Source: JAJVIP01 sp964405835 (GTDB lineage: Bacteria; Elusimicrobiota; Elusimicrobia; F11). Taken from it: 41,932 nucleotides of DNA. The stretch's first letter is position 1. Each line of letters begins with the position of its first letter. Under the pieces are notes generated by a model that had not been told where the DNA came from, did not search any database, and saw nothing but the letters and a program-made list of their open reading frames with translations. The position numbers and the translations under genes were made by a program. Shown here piece after piece: positions 8,394 through 15,495 of this stretch. The stretch spans positions 1 to 41,932 of the forward strand of contig CAYOPN010000020.1 in NCBI GenBank assembly GCA_964405835.1, given 5' to 3'.

Positions 8394-9001
8394 TCGAGAT
8401 CGATCTTTCCAGAGCAAATGTCCTGCACGACCGAGACGTAGAGTTTGTGTTCTTGAACGTGGATCTTTTCGGCCAATGTTTCAGGGGTGTCGGTTCCCTC
8501 GACGGAAACTTTGGCCTGCGCCAGCACCGGCCCTTCATCGTACACTTCATTGACCAAATGGACCGTGCAGCCGGATTCTTTTTCCTGCGCCGCGATCACG
8601 GCCTCGTGCACGTGGCGCCCGTACATGCCTTTGCCGCCAAACTTGGGCAAAAGCGCCGGGTGAATATTAATGATGCGGTTCGGAAAAGAGCGCACAAGGC
8701 ACGGCTCGATCTTCATCATGTAACCGGCCAGGCAAATCAAATCGACGTTGCGTTCGCGGAGCGCCTGTGAAATCTTAGAACACATCAACGTGCGGGTTTT
8801 AAATTTCGGCGCTTCAAACAAAAGCGTCTCGATGTTCTTCTCCCGCGCGCGCGTGAGCGCGTACGCGTAGCGCTGGTTCGAAACCAGAGCGGCCATTTCG
8901 CCGTTGATTTCCCCGCTGGCGCACGCATCGAGCAGCGCCTGGAAATTGCTGCCGTTTCCAGAGGCCATCACCGCGAGGCGCCATTTCTTTTTTTCAGACA
9001 T
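8306..9001 (-). CDS. purN: Phosphoribosylglycinamide formyltransferase (GART) with repeat-encoded tail
   Basis: The folate-dependent GAR transformylase, which converts GAR plus 10-formyl-THF to FGAR in purine synthesis. The catalytic triad is visible: N112 and H114 in IINIHPALLP, and D155 in NEVYDEGP. The N-terminal phosphate loop ASGNGSNFQALLD is also present. The family normally ends near residue 200. Here the frame continues from residue 203 through a palindromic repeat, adding about 29 residues (DVIPAKAGTQ...SRLSPG), and stops inside the repeat. The tail probably extends beyond the fold without harm, but this is untested. The start overlaps the purM stop by 8 bases. Confidence 0.96.
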   Translation of the reverse strand: MSEKKKWRLAVMASGNGSNFQALLDACASGEINGEMAALVSNQRYAYALTRAREKNIETLLFEAPKFKTRTLMCSKISQALRERNVDLICLAGYMMKIEPCLVRSFPNRIINIHPALLPKFGGKGMYGRHVHEAVIAAQEKESGCTVHLVNEVYDEGPVLAQAKVSVEGTDTPETLAEKIHVQEHKLYVSVVQDICSGKIDLDVIPAKAGTQSSNILSEKGSKPGSRLSPG

Positions 9002-9965
9002 AACGGATCGTTTGTTTCCCCTTCACCACTTGACCGACGTAGACAGCGTCTTTAAATTCTTTCATGAGCGCCGGCACCGCTTCGGGCGAGACGGCCATGA
9101 TCAACCCGATTCCCATGTTGAATGTTCTGTACATTTCTTCCCAGGAGATCTTGGCGCGTTTGCGGATCTCGGTAAACACCGGCGGGATCGGCCAGCCGTG
9201 CGCGAGAATGTCCGCGCCCAGATGTTTCGGCAGGATGCGCGGAATGTTGTCCGGGAAACCGCCGCCCGTCACGTGAATCAATCCTTTGATCGTGGTCGGG
9301 CCTTTTTTATTGAATTTTTTGAGCGCGGCCAGGATGGGGCGCACATAGAGTCGCGTCGGCGCCAGCAATTGCTTCGAACGTTTCTTCCATTCTTTTTCGC
9401 CGAATACTTTACGGACAAGCGAGTAACCATTCGAGTGCAGGCCCGACGACGGAAGTCCAAGCAAGATGTCGCCGGCTTTCAGTGTGTCTTTTGGACGGAG
9501 CATCTGTTTGCGTTCAACCACGCCGGTCGCAAAACCAGCCAGATCATATTCGCCCGGTTTGTAGAACCCCGGCATCTCCGCGGTCTCGCCGCCGATCAGT
9601 TCACAATCGGACTCCTTGCAGGCCGCCACGATGCCTTTGACAACGCTCTCGGCCAATTTCACGTTCAGTTTTCCGCACGCGAAATAGTCGAGAAAGAACA
9701 GCGGCCGCGCGCCCGAGCAAATCAAATCGTTCACGTTCATGCCGACGAGGTCGTAGCCGATCGTGTCGTGTTTGTTGATCTTCTGCGCAACCGCGAGCTT
9801 CGTGCCCACGCCGTCCGTGCATCCAATCAACACCGGGTCTTTCAGTCCTTTCGGTAACGCCATTCCGTCGGAAAAACCGCCGATCCGCGGCGCCATTTTC
9901 TTGATGCGCTCGACCAGCTCGTTGCCGGCGTCAATGTCCACCCCTGCTGTCTTGTAGGTAATCAT
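8994..9965 (-). CDS. purM: Phosphoribosylformylglycinamidine cyclo-ligase (AIR synthetase)
   Basis: PurM closes the imidazole ring, converting FGAM plus ATP to AIR. I chose the ATG at 9963-9965 (MITYKTAGVDIDAGNELVERIK), giving 323 residues, because it has an AAAGGAC ribosome site and begins exactly where the family does. The 11 extra codons upstream are not conserved. Signatures are YKTAGVDIDAG, DGVGTKLAVA, NDLICSGARPLFFLDY, ELIGGETAEMPGFY and LPSSGLHSNGYSLVRK, all standard for PurM. It is separated from pyrE by a palindromic repeat rather than being overlapped, and overlaps purN by 8 bases. Confidence 0.97.
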   Translation of the reverse strand: MITYKTAGVDIDAGNELVERIKKMAPRIGGFSDGMALPKGLKDPVLIGCTDGVGTKLAVAQKINKHDTIGYDLVGMNVNDLICSGARPLFFLDYFACGKLNVKLAESVVKGIVAACKESDCELIGGETAEMPGFYKPGEYDLAGFATGVVERKQMLRPKDTLKAGDILLGLPSSGLHSNGYSLVRKVFGEKEWKKRSKQLLAPTRLYVRPILAALKKFNKKGPTTIKGLIHVTGGGFPDNIPRILPKHLGADILAHGWPIPPVFTEIRKRAKISWEEMYRTFNMGIGLIMAVSPEAVPALMKEFKDAVYVGQVVKGKQTIRYV

Positions 9966-9980
9966 AGTGTCCTTTAATTT

Positions 9981-10052
9981 CCAATCATCAATCCTCAAGC
10001 TTCAAATGCCAATGAATCTATTGGAATTTGAAGCTTGGTACTTGAGAATTGG
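9981..10052. repeat. Palindromic repeat family C, copy downstream of pyrE
   Basis: An A+T-rich inverted repeat with inner arms AAGCTTCAAATGCCAAT and ATTGGAATTTGAAGCTT, one mismatch, around a short GAATCT loop. The outer parts (CCAATCATCA / GAGAATTGG) pair less well. A near-identical element sits on the other side of pyrE at 10641-10714. The pyrE stop codon starts at the next base. Confidence 0.88.
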
Positions 10053-10628
10053 TTATTTTTTTCTAGATCCCGGCTTTACCGCCGGAACCCCTTTTTTGCA
10101 AAGCGCGCAATCTTCCGGTTTCCAGCTTTCGACTTTCAAATTGAGCAACGAATGGACCGGCTTTCCCCATTTTGCGAGCGTGGCGTTCTCCCCACCCGAG
10201 CGATTGACCACCGATCCGACGCCAACCAGTTCCGCTCCCGATTTTTCCACGAGCGAAATTACTTCGTTCGTGGAGAGTCCGGTGGTAATCACATCTTCAA
10301 CCACCAAAACCTTTTCGCCCTTCGACAATTCAAATCCGCGCCGCAACACCGGTTTTCCTTGGTCGTCTTTCTCGGAGAAAATAGCGCGTGTCCCTTTGGC
10401 CCGCGCTACTTCCTGTCCGATCACAAGCCCGCCGATCGCCGGCGACACCACGGTGTCGACTTTCCCGGAAAATTTTTCGGCGATACGTTTCCCCATGTCC
10501 TCGGCGACTTTCGGATGTTGCAATAATAAAGCGGACTGCATATAGCGGTCGCTGTGAAGGCCGGACGATAGAATGAAATGGCCCTCGAGTAGCGCGTGTT
10601 TTTCTTTAAATAGTTCTAGTAGTTCCAT
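10053..10628 (-). CDS. pyrE: Orotate phosphoribosyltransferase
   Basis: PyrE makes OMP from orotate and PRPP. It is 191 residues long, close to the bacterial norm. The PRPP-binding motif is VLVVEDVITTGLST (residues 107-120). The N-terminal substrate region GHFILSSGLHSDRYMQ and the flexible-loop region around FSEKDDQGKP are also present. The tail has a CALC pair (CALCKKGVPAVKPGS), which I have seen in related clades; its role is unknown. The gene is bracketed by two copies of palindromic repeat family C instead of overlapping its neighbours, unlike the rest of the pyrimidine genes. No strong ribosome site precedes its ATG. Confidence 0.95.
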   Translation of the reverse strand: MELLELFKEKHALLEGHFILSSGLHSDRYMQSALLLQHPKVAEDMGKRIAEKFSGKVDTVVSPAIGGLVIGQEVARAKGTRAIFSEKDDQGKPVLRRGFELSKGEKVLVVEDVITTGLSTNEVISLVEKSGAELVGVGSVVNRSGGENATLAKWGKPVHSLLNLKVESWKPEDCALCKKGVPAVKPGSRKK

Positions 10629-10640
10629 ACGAACAAATGA

Positions 10641-10714
10641 TCAATCATCAAGAACCAAGCTTCAAATGCCAATAAATCTATTGGAATTTGATGCTTGATG
10701 ATTGGTACTTGGAA
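10641..10714. repeat. Palindromic repeat family C, copy upstream of pyrE
   Basis: This shares AAGCTTCAAATGCCAAT and ATTGGAATTTG with the copy at 9981-10052. Outer segments TCAATCATCAAG and CTTGATGATTG also pair. It occupies nearly the whole pyrF-pyrE gap, ending 3 bases before the pyrF stop codon and beginning 12 bases upstream of the pyrE start. Confidence 0.88.
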
Positions 10715-10717
10715 TTT

Positions 10718-11395
10718 TCATTCCCTCCAGTCTTTCATTATCTGCTCCGCCATCCTGCCTGGATCCTTCGCTTCAATAATCGGCCGCCCCACCACAATAA
10801 ACGTAGCGCCGGCCGTGCGCGCGTCGGATGGCGTGGCCACGCGTTTCTGGTCGCCGATGGAATTTTCAGGTAAGCGGATGCCCGGCGTGACGATCGTAAA
10901 TTTGGGGCCGACAAGCTGGCGCAGCGCTGCGGTTTCGCTGACGGAAGCCACCACGCCGTCAATCTTGGATTGTTTCGCGAGGTACGCCAGGCGTTCCACT
11001 TGTTCTATCGGCGAGCGGGTCACGCCAATTTCGGAAAGATCACTGCTGGTGAGGCTCGTGAGCACGGTGACGCCCCAAACTTGCGGACGGCTTCGCAGCG
11101 CGGAGACAGTCTTCATGGCATTGGATCCGGCGGAGGTGTGCACGGTCAAACTAAAAATCCCGTTCTTGGCGGCCTCGGAAACTGAGCGCGCCATCGTGTT
11201 CGGAATATCATGGAACTTGAGGTCGAGGAAAATTTTTTTGCCGGTCTTGCGGATCTTCTTCAAAATGTCCGGACCGTACCGGAGGATGTGCGACGGGCCC
11301 ACCTTGTACACGTCCACGTGTTTCTTCGTGGCTTTGATGATGGCTAGCGCTTCTTTGTCGGTGTCGACGTCGAGCGCGACGATCAGCGGTTTCAT
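10718..11395 (-). CDS. pyrF: Orotidine 5'-phosphate decarboxylase
   Basis: PyrF makes UMP from OMP. The start is the ATG at 11393-11395 (MKPLIVALDVDT), giving 225 residues; the longer open frame upstream is only an alternative reading of pyrD. The catalytic Asp-Lys-Asp core is FLDLKFHDIPNT (about residues 56-67). The phosphate-binding end has VTPGIRLPENS and FIVVGRPI. The ATG overlaps the pyrD stop as ATGA, so the two genes are coupled. It is a compact group I bacterial enzyme, with nothing odd seen. Confidence 0.96.
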   Translation of the reverse strand: MKPLIVALDVDTDKEALAIIKATKKHVDVYKVGPSHILRYGPDILKKIRKTGKKIFLDLKFHDIPNTMARSVSEAAKNGIFSLTVHTSAGSNAMKTVSALRSRPQVWGVTVLTSLTSSDLSEIGVTRSPIEQVERLAYLAKQSKIDGVVASVSETAALRQLVGPKFTIVTPGIRLPENSIGDQKRVATPSDARTAGATFIVVGRPIIEAKDPGRMAEQIMKDWRE

Positions 11396-12525
11396 GCGAG
11401 CGTCCCCACCGCCTCTTTGATATTTTTGAATCCGTCTCTCTCCATGAATTTCAACAATCCTTTGTTGATCTCGGGCACCAACGAGGGCCCTTCGTAGACC
11501 CAGCCTGTGTAAACCTGCACCAGCGACGCGCCGAGCCGGATCTTCTCGTAGGCGTCTTTCGCGTTGAAAATCCCGCCCACGCCGATGATCGGCACCACAC
11601 CCTTGGTGGCCACGCGCAATTTTTTCAGCACCGCATTGGCTTTTTCCTTGATGGGCCGTCCGCTCAGGCCCCCTTCCATGCGTTCGCGTTTGTGTTTGAT
11701 CAACGAATAGTCGACGCTGGTGTTGGTGGCGATGATGCCGGTGCGCAGCTCGATCGAAAGCCGCGCGATCTCTTCCAGTTCCTCTTCGGAACAATCGGGA
11801 GAGACTTTGGTGAATACCAATTTTGGAGGCTGGCCGCTGATCTCGCCCAATTCGCGGTTTTTGGCCGCCACTTTCTTCAAAATATTTCCGAGATAGTCCG
11901 CTTTCTGCAGCGCGCGCAGCCCCGGCGTGTTCGGTGAACTTACGTTCAAAACGATGTAGTCGGAGTGCTGATGCAGATGTTCAAGTGCCGTCAAATAGTC
12001 CTCGTGCGCTTCTTCAATTGCGGTGTCGCGCCCCTTGCCGATGTTAATGCCGATCGGCACCTTGCGGTCCTCCTGCGAAAGGCGTTCCAGCCGTTCCGCG
12101 GCGATCTTAACCCCCGGGTTGTTAAAACCCATGCGGTTTAAAAGGGCCTGATCTTTTTTTAAACGGAAAAGCCGCGGCCGCTGTTGCCCTTCTTGCCGAA
12201 GCGGCGTGAACGTTCCCACCTCGATAAATCCAAATCCAAAATGCGGCAGTACATTGAGCAGTTCGGCCTGTTTGTCGAACCCGGCGGCGAGCCCGACCGG
12301 GTTCGCGACCGTGAGAGGGCCTAAGGAGACCTCGAGGCGTTTGTCCGCTACGTTAAAGAAAGGTTTGGCGGCCACATCGAGCAGCAGTGGCAATTTTTCG
12401 AAGGTGCCCAATGACTTGACCGCGAGGTTGTGCGCGGTCTCCGCGTCCAACCCGAAAAAAATATGCCGGAGGATGTTCTTATAGATGGCTTGGATGGGGT
12501 TTGGCAGAGCTGGCGCTCCTCTCAA
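11392..12525 (-). CDS. pyrD: Dihydroorotate dehydrogenase, class 2 (quinone type)
   Basis: An FMN enzyme that oxidises dihydroorotate to orotate. NVSSPNTPGLR carries the serine base that marks membrane-associated, quinone-linked class 2 enzymes, and the N-terminal YKNILRHIFFGLDAETAHNLAV matches their membrane helix. FMN and substrate motifs include TNTSVDYS and GVGGIFNAKDAYEKIRLGASLVQVYTGWVYEGP. The start is uncertain: there is no ATG in the right region. Choices are TTG at 12525 (used here, 377 residues), TTG at 12558, or CTG at 12507, which best fits both homology and an AGAGGAG ribosome site. All lie inside the end of pyrC. Confidence 0.94.
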   Translation of the reverse strand: MRGAPALPNPIQAIYKNILRHIFFGLDAETAHNLAVKSLGTFEKLPLLLDVAAKPFFNVADKRLEVSLGPLTVANPVGLAAGFDKQAELLNVLPHFGFGFIEVGTFTPLRQEGQQRPRLFRLKKDQALLNRMGFNNPGVKIAAERLERLSQEDRKVPIGINIGKGRDTAIEEAHEDYLTALEHLHQHSDYIVLNVSSPNTPGLRALQKADYLGNILKKVAAKNRELGEISGQPPKLVFTKVSPDCSEEELEEIARLSIELRTGIIATNTSVDYSLIKHKRERMEGGLSGRPIKEKANAVLKKLRVATKGVVPIIGVGGIFNAKDAYEKIRLGASLVQVYTGWVYEGPSLVPEINKGLLKFMERDGFKNIKEAVGTLA

Positions 12526-13819
12526 ACACGGTTTGGCCGCCGACGAGCGTGCGCTCAATGACGCCGTAGAGCTGCCAACCGAGGAACGGTGAGTTCTGGC
12601 TGCGGCTCACAAAATGCGTGAAGGTCTGTTTGGCGTCGGGGTCAAAAATCACAATATCGGCGTTCGATCCGGGTTCCAATGTTCCGCCGGGCAAATTAAA
12701 TATCCGTGCCGGCAGATCGGACATGCGAAGAATCATGTCGGAAAGTGTGATGACGCCCTGTTTGACCAGTTCGGTCAGGATGAGCGGCAGGGAGGTCTCG
12801 AGGCCAATCATTCCGGGCGGCGCCGTGTTGAATTCCTGTGATTTGTCGGCCTGCGTGTGCGGCGCGTGGTCGGTGGCGATACAGTCGATCACGCCCTCTT
12901 TCAGCGCCTGACGCAGCGCCTTCACATCTTCCATGGTACGCAGCGGCGGGTTCACTTTCGCGTTCGCCATGTATTCGGCGACCGCTTCTTCCGTAAGCAC
13001 CAGGTGATGCGGCGTCACATCTGCCGTTACCTGCAAATTTTTCTTCTTCGCCTGACGGACCAGTTCCACGGTCTCTTTGGTGGATATGTGCGTGAGATGC
13101 AAGCGTCCGCCCGTCAGTTCAGCGAGCGCGATGTCGCGCGCGGCCATCACGTATTCGGCCTGGCGCGGGATGCCCTGCAGTCCCAGCCGGGTCGCCAGTG
13201 GACCTTCGTTCATAACGCCGCCCGCGGAAAGTTGGTGGTCTTCGCAATGCTCCATGACCGGAATATTGAATGTCTTCGTGTATTCGAGCGCGCGGCGCAA
13301 AAGTTGCGCGTTCATCACGCCCGATCCGTCATCGGTGATTGCCACACAGCCGACGCGCACCATCGCGCCGATCTCGGACATTTCCTGGCCTTCGCGTTCC
13401 TTGCTGATGGTCCCGGTCGGATACACGCGAGCGGACCCTTCTTGGGCCGCCCGTCCCACCACAAATTGAATGTCGCCCACGTTGTCCATGGGCGGCGTGG
13501 TGTTCGGCATCGAAACCACGCTTGTTACGCCGCCGGCGGCCGCCGCGCGTGTTCCGGTTGCGATGGTTTCTTTCGCTTCGCCTCCGGGCTCCCGCAGATG
13601 CACGTGCACGTCGACCAAGCCGGGCGCTACCACTTTGCCTTGCGCGTCGATCGTCGGCGTGTTGGCAGGCGTGTTCAAATGGTCGCCGATCGAATGCACG
13701 CGACCGTTTTCAATCAAGATGTTCGTGACCTTGTCCAAGTTCTGTCGTGGATCGATCACGCGGCCCCCTTTGATCAACAATCGTCCGAGATGCGCTTTCA
13801 ATAGTGTGTTCGTGTTCAT
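12479..13819 (-). CDS. pyrC: Dihydroorotase, class I
   Basis: A zinc amidohydrolase that closes carbamoyl aspartate to dihydroorotate. At 446 residues it is a class I (PyrC/AllB-like) enzyme. Zinc ligands include H72 and H74 (VDVHVHLREPG), the ITDDGSG loop, EHCEDH, HLTHIST and IATDHAPHT with the catalytic Asp. The last 15 or so residues (SASSAKPHPSHL) look unconserved and lie over the beginning of pyrD. The ATG is 6 bases downstream of a family A palindromic repeat, and no clear independent ribosome site is visible. Together with pyrB it probably forms a sequential pair, as in other bacteria. Confidence 0.96.
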   Translation of the reverse strand: MNTNTLLKAHLGRLLIKGGRVIDPRQNLDKVTNILIENGRVHSIGDHLNTPANTPTIDAQGKVVAPGLVDVHVHLREPGGEAKETIATGTRAAAAGGVTSVVSMPNTTPPMDNVGDIQFVVGRAAQEGSARVYPTGTISKEREGQEMSEIGAMVRVGCVAITDDGSGVMNAQLLRRALEYTKTFNIPVMEHCEDHQLSAGGVMNEGPLATRLGLQGIPRQAEYVMAARDIALAELTGGRLHLTHISTKETVELVRQAKKKNLQVTADVTPHHLVLTEEAVAEYMANAKVNPPLRTMEDVKALRQALKEGVIDCIATDHAPHTQADKSQEFNTAPPGMIGLETSLPLILTELVKQGVITLSDMILRMSDLPARIFNLPGGTLEPGSNADIVIFDPDAKQTFTHFVSRSQNSPFLGWQLYGVIERTLVGGQTVFERSASSAKPHPSHL

Positions 13820-13824
13820 AATGC

Positions 13825-13921
13825 CGTCATTCCCGCGAAGGCGGGAATCCAGCTCCTTTTATTTTATCAATGCCGTAATCATACAGTCCTGGATCCCCGA
13901 TTAAGACATTCGGGGATGACG
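13825..13921. repeat. Palindromic repeat family A, copy between pyrB and pyrC
   Basis: A 97-bp element filling the pyrB-pyrC gap. The left hairpin is TTCCCGCGAAGGCGGGAA; the right hairpin is CCCCGA-loop-TCGGGG with loop TTAAGACAT. The outer ends are CGTCATTCC... and ...GGGGATGACG. The half ending in GATTAAGACATTCGGG matches the half units seen at 18238 and inside the giant gene. Confidence 0.92.
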
Positions 13922-13927
13922 ACGTTT

Positions 13928-14923
13928 TCATAGAAGGTTCTCCGTGGTGGATTCGGTTTGCGCCATGGGGGATTTGGCCGAGACGAGTGGGTTGCCGGTG
14001 AGCCAGTAGAGCACCGACATGCGCACCGCAATGCCGTTGGTGACCTGGTCCAGGATCACGCTCTGGTGCGAATCGGCCACTTCGGACGTGATTTCCACGC
14101 CGCGGTTCATCGGGCCCGGATGCAGAACGATGCAATCCCGTTTCGCCATGTGCAGCCGGGAGAGGTTTAGTCCAAAGAGTTCGCTGTACTCGCGCACGGA
14201 GGGCAGCAGGTTTTCTTTCTGCCGTTCCATCTGGAGCCTCAGCACGTTGACGACATCGGCGTCTTTCAGCGCTTCGTCGATGTGGCTGGTGGTCGTGATG
14301 TTAGGGCCAAAGATTTCCTTGAGGCCCGAAGGGATCAGCGTCTCGGGTCCGCACACGGTCACGTGCGCGCCGAGTTTGCTTAACGCCCACAGATTGGAGC
14401 GCGCCACGCGCGAATGTGACACGTCGCCCAGGATCGCCACCTTGAGTCCCTCAATTTTCTTTTTCTTTTCCAGGATCGTGAAAATATCGAGCAGTCCCTG
14501 CGTCGGATGTTCGTGCGAGCCGTCGCCGGCGTTGATCACTTTCGATTTTACCTCGCGGGCGATCAGATGCGGCGCGCCCGAGGCCGAGTGGCGCAAAATA
14601 ATGAAGTCGGCCTTCATCGCCTCCAATGTTTTGGCGGTGTCGATCAGCGATTCACCCTTTTGCACGGAGCTCGTGGATGAAGCGATGTTGAGCGTATCGG
14701 CCGAGAGGCGCTTGGCGGCAAGCTCGAACGAGCTGCGCGTGCGCGTGGACGGTTCGAAGAAAACGAGCGCCACGGTGTTGCCGCGCAGCGCCGGCGCTTT
14801 TTTCACCGAGCGCGTGAACAATTGTTTCATCGGTTTCGCCTGTTCAATGATCTGTTCGATCTGAAGGCGGCTGAGATATTCGAGACCAAGCAGGTCTTTC
14901 AAACGGTCGGTGGACTGTTTCAT
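13928..14923 (-). CDS. pyrB: Aspartate carbamoyltransferase, catalytic subunit
   Basis: PyrB joins carbamoyl phosphate and aspartate, the first committed pyrimidine step. It is 331 residues long. The carbamoyl-phosphate loop is FFEPSTRTRSSFE (residues 55-67), the K-containing 80s loop is STSSVQKGES, and GDGSHEHPTQ spans residues 133-142. The aspartate-side motifs LRLQMERQ and HPGPMNRG are also present. No pyrI regulatory subunit follows; the next gene is pyrC, so this is probably a trimer-only or PyrC-associated form. Its ATG overlaps the pyrR stop as ATGA. The last 20 residues (TESTTENLL) are poorly conserved. Confidence 0.97.
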   Translation of the reverse strand: MKQSTDRLKDLLGLEYLSRLQIEQIIEQAKPMKQLFTRSVKKAPALRGNTVALVFFEPSTRTRSSFELAAKRLSADTLNIASSTSSVQKGESLIDTAKTLEAMKADFIILRHSASGAPHLIAREVKSKVINAGDGSHEHPTQGLLDIFTILEKKKKIEGLKVAILGDVSHSRVARSNLWALSKLGAHVTVCGPETLIPSGLKEIFGPNITTTSHIDEALKDADVVNVLRLQMERQKENLLPSVREYSELFGLNLSRLHMAKRDCIVLHPGPMNRGVEITSEVADSHQSVILDQVTNGIAVRMSVLYWLTGNPLVSAKSPMAQTESTTENLL

Positions 14924-15495
14924 GACGCGATGGGCTCCCCCACCACGATTTCTTCGTTGCCGTCGCTCTCTGACAAGGAGAGGTTCACGGCCTCGGACCG
15001 TTTCGTGGCGATTTTAATCGGCGCGAACTGGGCTTCAATCGGCAGCTCGCGGTGCCCGCGGTCAACGAGCACAATCAAGGTGATGCTCTTGGGCCGGCCG
15101 AAATCGATCAGTTCGTCGAGCGCGGCGCGGATGGTGCGGCCCGTAAAGAGCACGTCGTCGATGAGAATGATGCGTTTGTCGTTGATGTCGAAATCGAGAT
15201 TGGTTTCTCCCACGATCGGTTGAATGCCGCTCGTGGTCAGGTCGTCGCGGTAAAGCGTGATGTCGAGCGCGCCGAACGGCACGTCCACGCCTTTTTCTTT
15301 TTTGATCGCGTTCACAATGCGATGGGCCAGCACGGCGCCACGGGTCTGAATTCCCACGATGGCCACGTCGTCGGATATGCCGAACTTGTCGATGATGTAG
15401 CGAACGATGGCGTGAAGCGCCTCGTTCACTTTCGTGGCGTTGATCGTTTCACGGGGTTTGAGTGGCGATTTCACGTTCTTGGCCATGCCGCTCAC
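14920..15495 (-). CDS. pyrR: PyrR: uracil phosphoribosyltransferase / pyr mRNA-binding regulator
   Basis: Type I PRTase fold with the PyrR-type PRPP motif IILIDDVLFTGRTIRAALDELIDFGRP (within residues 109-135) and the following LIVLVDRGHRELPIEAQF, which is specific to PyrR. In Firmicutes PyrR binds pyr leader RNA and attenuates transcription; it also has uracil PRTase activity. No pyr leader is visible here, because the gene overlaps purD (GTGA) with no room for an attenuator. The salvage role may therefore dominate, or the target may be an internal hairpin. The start is GTG at 15495, or possibly ATG at 15486 (MAKNVKSPLKP). Confidence 0.93.
   Translation of the reverse strand: MSGMAKNVKSPLKPRETINATKVNEALHAIVRYIIDKFGISDDVAIVGIQTRGAVLAHRIVNAIKKEKGVDVPFGALDITLYRDDLTTSGIQPIVGETNLDFDINDKRIILIDDVLFTGRTIRAALDELIDFGRPKSITLIVLVDRGHRELPIEAQFAPIKIATKRSEAVNLSLSESDGNEEIVVGEPIAS

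Noticed and set aside
8290..8550. N-terminal extension of purB through the repeat and the end of purN
   Set aside because: The ATG at 8289 has a good TAGGAG ribosome site and begins where the family begins. The extra residues are a shadow of purN and the palindromic repeat.
11396..11794. Long N-terminal extension of pyrF
   Set aside because: It is an alternative-frame reading of pyrD. PyrF homology starts at MKPLIVALDV (11395), which also overlaps the pyrD stop as ATGA.
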